This document shows, piece after piece, positions 18,597 through 25,723 of a DNA stretch of 64,000 nucleotides. Source of the DNA: JAWKOK01 sp963848115 (GTDB lineage: Bacteria > Chloroflexota > Anaerolineae > Caldilineales > Caldilineaceae); NCBI GenBank assembly GCA_963848115.1, contig CAWKCP010000020.1, forward strand, positions 434,001 to 498,000, written 5' to 3'. The notes beneath the pieces were generated by a model, which was not told the DNA's origin, did no database searches, and was given only the letters and a program-made list of their open reading frames with translations. The translations under genes were made by a program, and so were the position numbers. Position 1 is the stretch's first letter, and each line of letters begins with the position of its first letter.

Positions 18597-19703
18597 ATGG
18601 AGACCATCATCGAACAGTTTGGTGATGATTTGGGGCCTGCGAAAATTGTTCAGCTTCGTCAACCCGAAGTCGGATTGGTGGCCATCGTCGTTGTAGACAA
18701 CGTGGCCTGCGGTCCGGCAATCGGCGGGGTTCGCATGGCTCCTGACGTGACTGTGCATGAAGTCTGCCGACTGGCACGCGCCATGACATTCAAGAATGCT
18801 GCAGCCGGACTGGCTCACGGCGGCGGCAAGGCGGGTATCGTCGCCGATCCGGCCTGTTCACCTCGCCAAAAGGAAGCGCTCGTACGCACGTTTGCCCGCA
18901 TGATCCGCGAACTCGACGACTACATCCCGGGTCCGGACATGGGTCTGAATGAGACATGCATGGCCTGGATACACGATGAGATCGGCCGCGTGGTTGGTCT
19001 GCCCCGGGTGTTGGGTGGCATTCCACTGGACGAGATCGGTGCGACCGGTTACGGGCTGGCGATCGCGGCGGAGGTAGCAGCGCCGACAGTAGGCGTCGAG
19101 CTGAATGGCGCACGGGTAGCAGTACAAGGCTTCGGCGCTGTTGGTATTCATTCCGCCCGCTTCCTTGCCGAACGAGGAGCGATTCTGACCGCAGCCTCCG
19201 ACAGCCAGGGCGCGATCCATAACCCGTCAGGCCTGGATATCGAGGCGCTCACGGACCACAAGCGCCAAGGTCAACCCGTGCATACCTTCGATGAAGGCGT
19301 GGCAATCGAAAGGGATGCGCTGGTCGGCATCGAGTGTGATATTTGGATTCCGGCCGCTCGGCCAGATGTGCTGACCGCAAAGAACGTCTCCTCGTTGCAG
19401 GCGAAGCTCATTCTGCAAGGTGCGAATATTCCTGCGACCGATGCGGCAGAAGCATGGATGCATGAGCATGGCATACTGAATGTCCCCGATTTCATCGCCA
19501 ATGCAGGCGGTGTCATCTGTGCTGCCGTAGAATATCAGGGCGGGACGGAACAACAGGCATCGACCGCCATTGCTGAGAACATACGCGCCAACATGTCCGA
19601 AATGTTGTCCCGCATGGCAGAAGAGGACCTGTCGCCGCGCGAAGCTGCAATCCAGCTGGCACGCGCTCGTGTCGAAGAGGCAATTGGATATCGGCGGCCA
19701 TAG
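18597..19703 (+). CDS. Glu/Leu/Phe/Val dehydrogenase family protein
   Basis: NAD(P)-dependent amino acid dehydrogenase, 368 residues. The catalytic-lysine region is MTFKNAAAGLAHGGGKAGIV, the segment GPAIGGVRMAPD resembles leucine/phenylalanine/valine enzymes, and the Rossmann loop is VQGFGAVGIHSARFLAERGA. Length fits the Leu/Val branch better than hexameric glutamate dehydrogenase. GGAGG lies close to the ATG. Together with the upstream oxidoreductase it would deaminate an amino acid to a 2-oxo acid and oxidise that to an acyl-CoA. Substrate is not decided by sequence. Confidence 0.88.
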   Translation: METIIEQFGDDLGPAKIVQLRQPEVGLVAIVVVDNVACGPAIGGVRMAPDVTVHEVCRLARAMTFKNAAAGLAHGGGKAGIVADPACSPRQKEALVRTFARMIRELDDYIPGPDMGLNETCMAWIHDEIGRVVGLPRVLGGIPLDEIGATGYGLAIAAEVAAPTVGVELNGARVAVQGFGAVGIHSARFLAERGAILTAASDSQGAIHNPSGLDIEALTDHKRQGQPVHTFDEGVAIERDALVGIECDIWIPAARPDVLTAKNVSSLQAKLILQGANIPATDAAEAWMHEHGILNVPDFIANAGGVICAAVEYQGGTEQQASTAIAENIRANMSEMLSRMAEEDLSPREAAIQLARARVEEAIGYRRP

Positions 19704-19814
19704 CTGTTTGCGGTCGATAGTTGCGCAGGGGCCCAGAACCTCATCGGGCTCGAGGGACAGGGCTAGGCAGCTTTGCGACAGTTGTCGTGGATGACACCTC
19801 TCATGTAGACATTC

Positions 19815-19847
19815 TGTGGACACCGGTCAGTTATCCTGGTGTCCACA
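19815..19847 (+). terminator. Strong hairpin after the dehydrogenase gene
   Basis: TGTGGACACC at 19815-19824 pairs perfectly with GGTGTCCACA at 19838-19847. There is no clean T-run after it, so it may be a terminator with weak U-tract, an mRNA-stabilising hairpin or a regulator site. The rest of the 240-base spacer shows nothing recognisable. Confidence 0.35.
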
Positions 19848-19947
19848 AGGTAATCTGTTTGCCCACACGAGTCTCGAGATATGGCTGTTGCACCGTGTGT
19901 TGTGTGCCTGTGCAGTAGTTTGTTCCGATTCAGAAGGAGGATGAACA

Positions 19948-20232
19948 ATGATCGTCGAACGTTTGGTTTGGACCGTGAAACCAGGGAAACAGGCGCAGTT
20001 CATCGAGTTTCTATCGCCCTACCTGCGCGAAGAGACTAACCCAATCAAGCGCGTCTACACACCCAAGATCGGGGTGTGGGGTCAAGTGGTTGCTGAGCTC
20101 GAATACGAGAACATGGCGGCGTGGGAGGCAGCCTGGGAGGAGTGGCAGTCGCCGGCAAAGGCTGCTGAGGCCGAAAAGGAGCGCGAACTGGCAACGATCG
20201 CCGAAACCACGATATGGGATGCGGTCGAATAG
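19948..20232 (+). CDS. NIPSNAP / dimeric alpha-beta barrel protein
   Basis: A 94-residue protein with the pattern of NIPSNAP-type ferredoxin-like dimeric barrels: MIVERLVWTVKPGKQAQFIE, then VWGQVVAELEYENMAAWEAA. Proteins of this fold bind small ligands or act as minor oxygenase-like subunits; no catalytic residues can be assigned. AGGAGG lies before the ATG. Twenty-one bases separate it from the polyferredoxin gene, so the two are probably cotranscribed. Confidence 0.7.
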   Translation: MIVERLVWTVKPGKQAQFIEFLSPYLREETNPIKRVYTPKIGVWGQVVAELEYENMAAWEAAWEEWQSPAKAAEAEKERELATIAETTIWDAVE

Positions 20233-20253
20233 GCAATCTCACAAGGATGAACC

Positions 20254-21537
20254 ATGGGACATACAGTCGAACCTTCGCAGGCGTACCGGCGGCTGCAGCA
20301 ACGGCTGGACCGCAACGTCACCGGTGCGCCTGACTCCCCCGAATTCATGCAGATCCTCAGATTGCTCTTCTCACCGTCCGAGGCCGATCTGGCGCGCCAG
20401 TTGCCGACCCAGTTCACATCTGTGACCTCGCTGGCCCGCAAGCTCGAAATGACGGTCGAGACGCTGGACGACATGCTAACCGGCATGGCCGAACGGGGGC
20501 TGGTACTGGACGTGGCACAGGACGGCAGGCGCTACGTCGCCCTTGCGCCGGTGGTTATCGGCTTCTTCGAATACACCTTCATGCGTGTCCGTCAGGACTA
20601 TCCCATGAAGGAACTGGCCCAGTTGTTCGAGGCCTACCTCTTCGAGGATGAGCGATTCATCCAGTCCGTGTTCGAAGGCGAGACCCAGATCGGCCGCTCG
20701 TTGGTGCGTGAAGAAGCATTGCCCGAGGAGGAGTTCACCGAGATCCTCGACTGGGAACGAGCGAGCCATCTAGTCGAATCGGCGAAGGCCCATGCCATCT
20801 CTCTCTGCGCTTGTCGCCACCATGCCCTGCACGCGGATCGTGCCTGTGACAAGCCGCTGCGCACCTGCATGACGCTGAACCACGGCGCTGAACTTCTGGC
20901 GAGACAGGGCATTGCCGAGCCCATTTCCAAAGCCGAATCCATGCAGATTCTGGAGCAATGCAAGGAAGCAGGCCTGGCCCAGACGGCCGACAACGTGCAG
21001 CAGGATGTCAGCTACATCTGCAACTGCTGTGGCTGCTGCTGCGGCATGATGAACGCCATCCGGCGCTACGACATGCGCAATGCCATCGTCACCTCCAACT
21101 GGATATCCGACATCGATCCCGACATCTGTAAAGGCTGTGGCCGCTGCGCCAAGGCCTGTCCGGTCAACGCCATCCAGATCGTGGACAGTGAGGAGAACGG
21201 GAAGAAGCGGCGCTGGGCCGTGCGCGATGCCGACCTCTGTCTCGGCTGTGGCGTCTGCTATCCGGCCTGCAAGCATGGCGCCCTACACATGGCGCCACGT
21301 GAAAAACGGGTCTTCACACCCGAAACGACCTTCGATCGCGTGGTGACCATGGCCATCGAACGGGGCAAACTGGGCGACATGTTGCTGGACAACGTGGAAG
21401 GCTGGACCCCTCACGCTCTGGCACGCGTGCTAAACGTGATAGAAAAGACGCCAGTCCGGACCGCGATCATGGCCATCAAGCCCCTGAAGTCGGTCTACCT
21501 CACTGCCATGGTGCGTGGCATCAAGGCGGCCGTCTAG
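20254..21537 (+). CDS. Winged-helix polyferredoxin (4Fe-4S dicluster protein)
   Basis: A 427-residue protein combining a DNA-binding-like N-terminus with iron-sulfur domains. Residues about 45-105 look like a winged helix (SVTSLARKLEMTVETLDDML, TGMAERGLVLDV). Cys-rich segments follow: CACRHHALHADRACDKPLRT, CNCCGCCCGMM, and two canonical clusters CKGCGRCAKACPVNA and CLGCGVCYPACKHG. The C-terminus is a hydrophobic helical segment. Such proteins are annotated only as 4Fe-4S proteins; a redox-sensing or electron-transfer role is inference. Its partner is probably the 94-residue protein upstream. Confidence 0.85.
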   Translation: MGHTVEPSQAYRRLQQRLDRNVTGAPDSPEFMQILRLLFSPSEADLARQLPTQFTSVTSLARKLEMTVETLDDMLTGMAERGLVLDVAQDGRRYVALAPVVIGFFEYTFMRVRQDYPMKELAQLFEAYLFEDERFIQSVFEGETQIGRSLVREEALPEEEFTEILDWERASHLVESAKAHAISLCACRHHALHADRACDKPLRTCMTLNHGAELLARQGIAEPISKAESMQILEQCKEAGLAQTADNVQQDVSYICNCCGCCCGMMNAIRRYDMRNAIVTSNWISDIDPDICKGCGRCAKACPVNAIQIVDSEENGKKRRWAVRDADLCLGCGVCYPACKHGALHMAPREKRVFTPETTFDRVVTMAIERGKLGDMLLDNVEGWTPHALARVLNVIEKTPVRTAIMAIKPLKSVYLTAMVRGIKAAV

Positions 21538-21698
21538 CCATTTGTTGGAGAGAAACAAGATGGGACGTATTTCCTATCTGCTTTATCCCCGGCACGCTGC
21601 AAGATACGCGCTCCTTACGCCGCATCTGCCCCGTAACCGCCCTATACGAAATACCCTTCCTCAGTGCACAATATCAGGCTGAAACGCACAAAAGACAC

Positions 21699-22088
21699 TT
21701 ACCGATCCGTGAGAACCGTGGACGGGCTTGGCATCGCTGCCGTACCGTTGATGGATTGACTGGCGTCACGCCCCGGCCACCGGCTGGGGCATGCGATATG
21801 GATACATATTGGACGGTCGTAGCGGTTACGCCAGATCGCTTCTCGCTTCACGGCCCCAATGTAGACGGTTCGGGGTTTGTTCCCTTTCCCGTGACGCACC
21901 TGGACCGCGCCTGTCTCCTTATCCACATCCCCAATGTTCAGATCACAGAGCTCGCTGGCTCGGACACCTGTGTCGACGAGAAACTCAACCCACATGTTCA
22001 GTGAGTATCGGTACTCTTTTACGGTATTTGTGCTGGCTGTTGCTGCTTTGAAGAGCAGAAAGCCTTCGAGTGCGTCGCTCAGTTTCAC
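21699..22088 (-). pseudogene. Tyrosine recombinase (integrase) remnant
   Basis: The N-terminal core-binding segment KLSDALEGFLLFKAATASTN, then TVKEYRYSLNMWVEFL, is joined directly to the catalytic-domain segment DTGVRASELCDLNIGDVDKE and RHGKGNKPRTVYIG. About 100 residues normally separating them are missing, as is everything with the HxxR and tyrosine boxes; the text after residue 95 is unrelated. It is therefore an internally deleted, truncated relic. It lies 174 bases beyond the 3' end of tRNA-Val, the usual place for an integrated element. Confidence 0.8.
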
Positions 22089-22189
22089 TATCCGACCTCC
22101 TATCCGAGAGTACTCCGGTTGATACGAGCCATGAGGTCTCCGGTAAGGCAGAACCAGAACATGTGTTCCGTTTGGATGATCTGTTTTGT

Positions 22190-22232
22190 CTCAAAAAGCA
22201 AGAAACGCACCCTGTTTCCAGAGGTGCGTTTC
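22190..22232 (-). terminator. Terminator of tRNA-Val
   Basis: GAAACGCACC at 22202-22211 and GGTGCGTTTC at 22223-22232 form a perfect 10-bp stem. Read on the minus strand it is followed by TTGCTTTTTG, a U-rich tail. It lies 30 bases past the tRNA 3' end. Confidence 0.7.
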
Positions 22233-22261
22233 GCAGCGAGTGTTAGCGCTTTCGATTGTGT

Positions 22262-22334
22262 GGGCATAACTGGACTTGAACCAGTGACCTCACGGATGTG
22301 AACCGTGCGCTCTAGCCAGCTGAGCTATACGCCC
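22262..22334 (-). tRNA. tRNA-Val (anticodon CAC)
   Basis: The minus strand folds into a full cloverleaf: acceptor GGGCGTA with TATGCCC, D-stem GCTC/GAGC, anticodon stem CACGG/CCGTG around loop TTCACAT, and T-arm ACTGG-TTCAAGT-CCAGT. The anticodon CAC reads GUG valine codons. No CCA is encoded; the next base after the acceptor is A. Confidence 0.97.
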
Positions 22335-22422
22335 GAATTGTTGCCGTCTAGCAACTCTAAGTATATCATATCTCTACTTTAGCGCAAACTGATTTTGAGA
22401 CAATTTTGTCTTGGATGGATCT

Positions 22423-22550
22423 TTGTCACTGATTGACACAGGTAATTCTGGATAGGCACAGATAACACGATAGCCGATTCTGGCTAACGGAAGCGGTCCA
22501 GATATCATCTGTGAAAATCAGTCTTTTATCCGTGTCAATCTGTGGCAAAT
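22423..22550. repeat. Long imperfect inverted repeat, CACAGATT family
   Basis: A left arm with GATTGACACAGG and GGCACAGAT (22423-22465) faces a right arm with ATCTGTGAAAATCAG and CCGTGTCAATCTGTGGCAAA (22505-22550). The same family recurs at 33437-33555 with better pairing. It lies between tRNA-Val and a small membrane-protein gene. The interval 22335-22580 holds nothing else recognisable. Confidence 0.65.
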
Positions 22551-22580
22551 CCTTTCTCCAGTAGAAGGACAGCAACACAC

Positions 22581-22793
22581 ATGGTCAGACCGAGTCGCAC
22601 GTCGTCACGGATCGCATTCACGCTTGTGCTGGTGATGGCCTTCCTGGGCATGTGGTATGCACGCGCCAACTGGCAGATCCAGCCCGAGTCTCTGCAATTG
22701 GAGGGCCTGACCACCGAAGGTGATTGGGTCGACTTTGCCTCCACCCTGGCCGAAGAGATGATCCAGTTGTTCCTGGGGCTTGCCGGGGGGTAA
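22581..22793 (+). CDS. Small membrane protein, 70 residues
   Basis: Possible gene starting at the ATG at 22581 (MVRPSRTSSRIAFTLVLVMA). One hydrophobic segment (RIAFTLVLVMAFLGMWYA) is followed by an acidic amphipathic tail ending QLFLGLAGG. I do not recognise it. There is no strong ribosome binding site, and it is boxed between two inverted-repeat elements, so it could be a chance frame. The following repeat begins directly after its TAA. Confidence 0.35.
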   Translation: MVRPSRTSSRIAFTLVLVMAFLGMWYARANWQIQPESLQLEGLTTEGDWVDFASTLAEEMIQLFLGLAGG

Positions 22794-22794
22794 A

Positions 22795-22892
22795 AGCATT
22801 CACCACAGAGGTACGGAGGTGGCACGGAGGACACAGAGAACTGAAAAGAGCGTTTTCTCTGTGTCCTCTGTGCATTCTCTGTGGTGAATGCT
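22795..22892. repeat. Long inverted repeat, CACAGAG family
   Basis: AGCATTCACCACAGAG (22795-22810) pairs perfectly with CTCTGTGGTGAATGCT (22877-22892), and GAGGACACAGAGAA (22827-22840) pairs with TTCTCTGTGTCCTC (22855-22868). The two nested stems make a long hairpin exactly filling the convergent gap before the pdxH stop at 22895. It could act as a bidirectional terminator, though T-runs are lacking. Confidence 0.85.
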
Positions 22893-22894
22893 CT

Positions 22895-23539
22895 TTACGG
22901 TGACAGCCGCTCAATCCGCCATGTTCCATTATCGCGCCGGGTGTAGCGCAGGCGGTCGTGGAGTCGATTGGGACCGCCTTGCCAGAACTCGATGGCGTCA
23001 GGCACGACACGGTAGCCACCCCAGAACGGTGGCCGAGGCGGCGCTTGATCCGCATGGCGCTGCTGAAGATCGGATAAGTCTGCCTCCAGCACGGCTCGAC
23101 TGTCGATGACCTGGCTCTGGGCAGAGACCCAGGCGCCCAGCCGGCTGCCCAGCGGACGGCTGGCGTAGTAGGCGTCCGACTCCTCGTCGGGCAGACGCTC
23201 GACCCGCCCCTCAACGCGCACCTGGCGTTCCAAGATATCCCACCAGAAGACCAGCGACGCGACCGGATTTTCGGCCAACTCCTGCCCCTTGCGGCTCTCG
23301 AAATTGGTGAAGAAAGCGAAGCCCCGCTCGTCGAACCCCTTCAACAAGACCATACGCGCCGACGGTCGCCCATCGGCCGACGCCGTGGCCAGTGTCATGG
23401 CGTTTGGCTCGCGCAGCGGCGACTCGGTCGCCTCCTGCAGCCAGCTGCCAAATTGCACAAGCGGGTCCGCAGCCGCATTGGCCTTGCGCAGCCGATCGCG
23501 TCGATATTCTTTGCGTAGGTTGGAGGGTAGTAGCGACAT
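22895..23539 (-). CDS. pdxH: Pyridoxamine 5'-phosphate oxidase
   Basis: FMN-dependent enzyme that oxidises pyridoxine or pyridoxamine 5'-phosphate to pyridoxal 5'-phosphate. Family motifs are MSLLPSNLRKEYRRDRLR, the FMN-contact segment TASADGRPSARMVLLKGFDE, FFTNFESRKGQELAENP, and the C-terminal FWGGYRVVPDAIEFWQGGPN and RLHDRLRY. The frame is open to 23695, but that extension is only translated repeat DNA; the ATG at 23539 gives the normal length of 214 residues. The upstream spacer is an inverted-repeat element. Confidence 0.96.
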   Translation of the reverse strand: MSLLPSNLRKEYRRDRLRKANAAADPLVQFGSWLQEATESPLREPNAMTLATASADGRPSARMVLLKGFDERGFAFFTNFESRKGQELAENPVASLVFWWDILERQVRVEGRVERLPDEESDAYYASRPLGSRLGAWVSAQSQVIDSRAVLEADLSDLQQRHADQAPPRPPFWGGYRVVPDAIEFWQGGPNRLHDRLRYTRRDNGTWRIERLSP

Positions 23540-23699
23540 GGTTGGTTGGTGATTTGGGAATGGTGATTTGGGATTAGGGAATGGTGATTGGGAGATCAGG
23601 CGATTGAGGGATTCAGGGGTTGGGGCACTGTGTGTCGCCTGATCAAGTTCCCAATCCCGGGCCGAAGGCCGCAACCCCCAATCCCTATTCCCCAATCAC
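23540..23699. repeat. Inverted repeat, GGGATTGGGG family
   Basis: Left arm with repeated TGGTGATTTGGGA and GGGAATGGTGATTGGG units and right arm with CCCAATCCC, CCCCCAATCCCTATTCCCCA and ATCACC units, plus the inner pair GATCAGGCGATT and TCGCCTGATC. It fills the whole spacer between pdxH and the ABC ATPase stop. Same family as 25634-25692, 31449-31529 and 63779-63828. Confidence 0.8.
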
Positions 23700-24491
23700 C
23701 TATTCATGATGCAATTCCTCTTCCGAAACAATCTGCCCATCCTGCAAGTGCATGATTTCGTCGACGAATTCGTCGACCAGGCTGTCATGGGTGGCCATGA
23801 GAATGGTCATGTCTCGTTCGCGCACGATGGACTGGAAGAGGCCCAGGATATCCTGAGCGGTCTTGGAGTCCAGCTCGCCAGTGGGCTCATCAGCCAGGAC
23901 CAGGCCGGGCTCGGTGACTAGGGCACGGGCAATGGCCACGCGCTGCTGTTGGCCGCCGGAAAGCTCAAAAGGCCGGTGATCCATCCACGGCGTCAAGCCC
24001 ACCAGATCGAGTGCGGCGACGACGTTGTCGTGGCGCTCCTTGCGCGCCGCGCCGGTGATGCGCAGGATCAGCTCCACATTTTCGTAGGCCGAGAGCGTCG
24101 GCATCAGACCCAGCGACTGGAAGATGAACCCCACATGCTGGCGACGCCACTTGGTCAGCTTGCGTTCGGACCAGCCCCCGATCTCCTCGCCAAAGATGCG
24201 CACGCTGCCCTTGGAGGGACTGTCCAGCCCGCCGACGCAGTTGAGCAGCGTGGTCTTGCCGCTGCCGGAGCGACCCTTGAGCGCCAAAAATTCGCCCGAG
24301 CCGATGGTCATGTCAATGCCGCGCAGCGCCGGTATCTCCTGTGAGCCAAGCTTGTAGATGCGCCACAGATCGCGGGTATCGATGATGGGCGTGTCGTCGG
24401 ACTGGGGTGCGTGGCGTGAATGCTCGCCGGTCTGAACGCCGCTCTGTTTACTGACTTGTTCGGTCGCTTGTTCGTTGGCTTGAGTGGTCAT
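23700..24491 (-). CDS. MacB/LolD-type ABC transporter ATP-binding protein
   Basis: ATPase of an FtsX-type ABC system, 263 residues. Walker A is GRSGSGKTT, the signature is LSGGQQQRVAIARAL and Walker B is LVLADEPTGELDS. The first 30 residues are a Gln/Thr-rich extension of unknown use. Its ATG overlaps the stop of the other ATPase by four bases (ATGA), so the two are translationally coupled. Together with the permease and lipoprotein adaptor genes upstream it forms one transport unit, possibly as an ATPase heterodimer. Confidence 0.93.
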   Translation of the reverse strand: MTTQANEQATEQVSKQSGVQTGEHSRHAPQSDDTPIIDTRDLWRIYKLGSQEIPALRGIDMTIGSGEFLALKGRSGSGKTTLLNCVGGLDSPSKGSVRIFGEEIGGWSERKLTKWRRQHVGFIFQSLGLMPTLSAYENVELILRITGAARKERHDNVVAALDLVGLTPWMDHRPFELSGGQQQRVAIARALVTEPGLVLADEPTGELDSKTAQDILGLFQSIVRERDMTILMATHDSLVDEFVDEIMHLQDGQIVSEEELHHE

Positions 24492-25600
24492 GCTTCTTCC
24501 TTTGCCTCAGCCCCTGAATCAGCAGTTCCGGCAACGCCCGCCTTTTTGGGCTTGCGCCGGAATCGCTGAAAGAATTTGCCGGCGCCGGACTTCTTGGGAG
24601 GCGGCTCGTCGCGGCCGATCTCGTCATCGTCAACTTCGGACTCATTATCGTCATCTGCGGCTATGCCGTCCAAACGGGCACGATCTTCAGGGGCCAAAGG
24701 CTTGACCAGGATACCATGTTCGGTCAGTTCCAATTGGGCGCGGTGGCCGATCCCGAGTTCCTCCAAAAATTCGTGGGGAATATGCACACGCCCGGCCTTG
24801 TCGAGCACCACAAGTTCCTCGAAAGTCTCCTCGACTTCCTCGACATCGCCCTCGATGGCGTTGCCGTCCTCATCGACGGCCTGTTCGCCATTGGTTTGGC
24901 GGGTCTGGCGGCGCACTTCGCTGGCCAACATACCGTCACGGATGCCGACCACACGATCCACATGCCGCGCGATTTCGGGATCATGGCTGACGATCAGGGT
25001 CGTGACCCCGATCTCTTGAGTGAGCATCTGGAAGGTGTCGTAGATGATGTCGGCAGTGGCCGAATCGACCTCGCCGGTGGGTTCATCGCCTAGTAGCAGA
25101 GTCGGGTGATTGGCCAGGGCCACGGCAATGGCCACGCGCTGCTGTTCACCGCCGGAAAGCTGGGGCAGATGGTGACGACTGCGATCATGCAGGCCGACCA
25201 GGTCCAGCAACTCTTCGGCGCGGCCCTTCTTCTCCTTGCCGGTCAGGCCGAACAAGGTCATGGGCAACATCACGTTCTGGATGGCATTGAGATAGGGCAC
25301 CAGGTTACGTGCGCTCTGCTGCCAGACAAAGCCGACCTTCTCCAGCCGGTAGCGGTTCAACTGCCGGTCCGACATCTTGAGCAGATCCTGGTCATCGACC
25401 TTGACCTTGCCTGCGGTGGGCCGATCCAGTCCGCCCAGCACATTCATCAGCGTCGACTTGCCGCTGCCGCTGGAACCGATAATCCCGACCAGTTCGCCCC
25501 GTTCAATCGTGATGTTCAGTCCCTGCAACGCCACCATTTCCAGATCGGCGACCTGGTAGACCTTGACGAGATTTTCGCACGTGATAAAGGGTTCACTCAT
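24488..25600 (-). CDS. ABC transporter ATP-binding protein with C-terminal AbrB-like domain
   Basis: Residues 1 to about 235 are a MacB-type ATPase: GSSGSGKST, LSGGEQQRVAIAVAL, LLLGDEPTGEVDS. After an acidic linker (about 236-262) comes a segment that looks like a SpoVT/AbrB swapped hairpin: LVVLDKAGRVHIPHEFLEEL and GIGHRAQLELTEHGILVKPL (about 263-303). The tail to residue 370 is acidic and then basic. AbrB folds usually bind DNA; on an ABC ATPase it might serve dimerisation or regulation. Similar tails occur on ATPases of this type in Chloroflexota, as I recall, without a known role. Confidence 0.85.
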   Translation of the reverse strand: MSEPFITCENLVKVYQVADLEMVALQGLNITIERGELVGIIGSSGSGKSTLMNVLGGLDRPTAGKVKVDDQDLLKMSDRQLNRYRLEKVGFVWQQSARNLVPYLNAIQNVMLPMTLFGLTGKEKKGRAEELLDLVGLHDRSRHHLPQLSGGEQQRVAIAVALANHPTLLLGDEPTGEVDSATADIIYDTFQMLTQEIGVTTLIVSHDPEIARHVDRVVGIRDGMLASEVRRQTRQTNGEQAVDEDGNAIEGDVEEVEETFEELVVLDKAGRVHIPHEFLEELGIGHRAQLELTEHGILVKPLAPEDRARLDGIAADDDNESEVDDDEIGRDEPPPKKSGAGKFFQRFRRKPKKAGVAGTADSGAEAKEEA

Positions 25601-25633
25601 AGTTGTCGGATTGGGGATTGGAGATTGGAGATT

Positions 25634-25692
25634 GGTGATTAGGGATTGGGGATTGGGCGCCTTGTTTACCCAATCCCCAATCCCTAATCACC
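25634..25692. repeat. Perfect 24-bp inverted repeat, GGGATTGGGG family
   Basis: Bases 25634-25657 pair perfectly with 25669-25692 around an 11-base loop. Further copies of the same unit extend both sides from about 25607 to 25720. The element fills the spacer between the permease stop and the ATPase start, so it lies within the transcript of one operon and could affect expression ratios. Confidence 0.93.
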
Positions 25693-25723
25693 AATCCCCA
25701 GTTCCCCAATCCCCAATCCCCTC

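Noticed and set aside
22423..22892. CRISPR array
   Set aside because: Repeated units here are facing complements within hairpins, with no evenly spaced direct repeats and unique spacers, and no cas gene is nearby.
23540..23695. N-terminal extension of PdxH
   Set aside because: The added residues are translated inverted-repeat DNA, and normal homology begins at the ATG at 23539.
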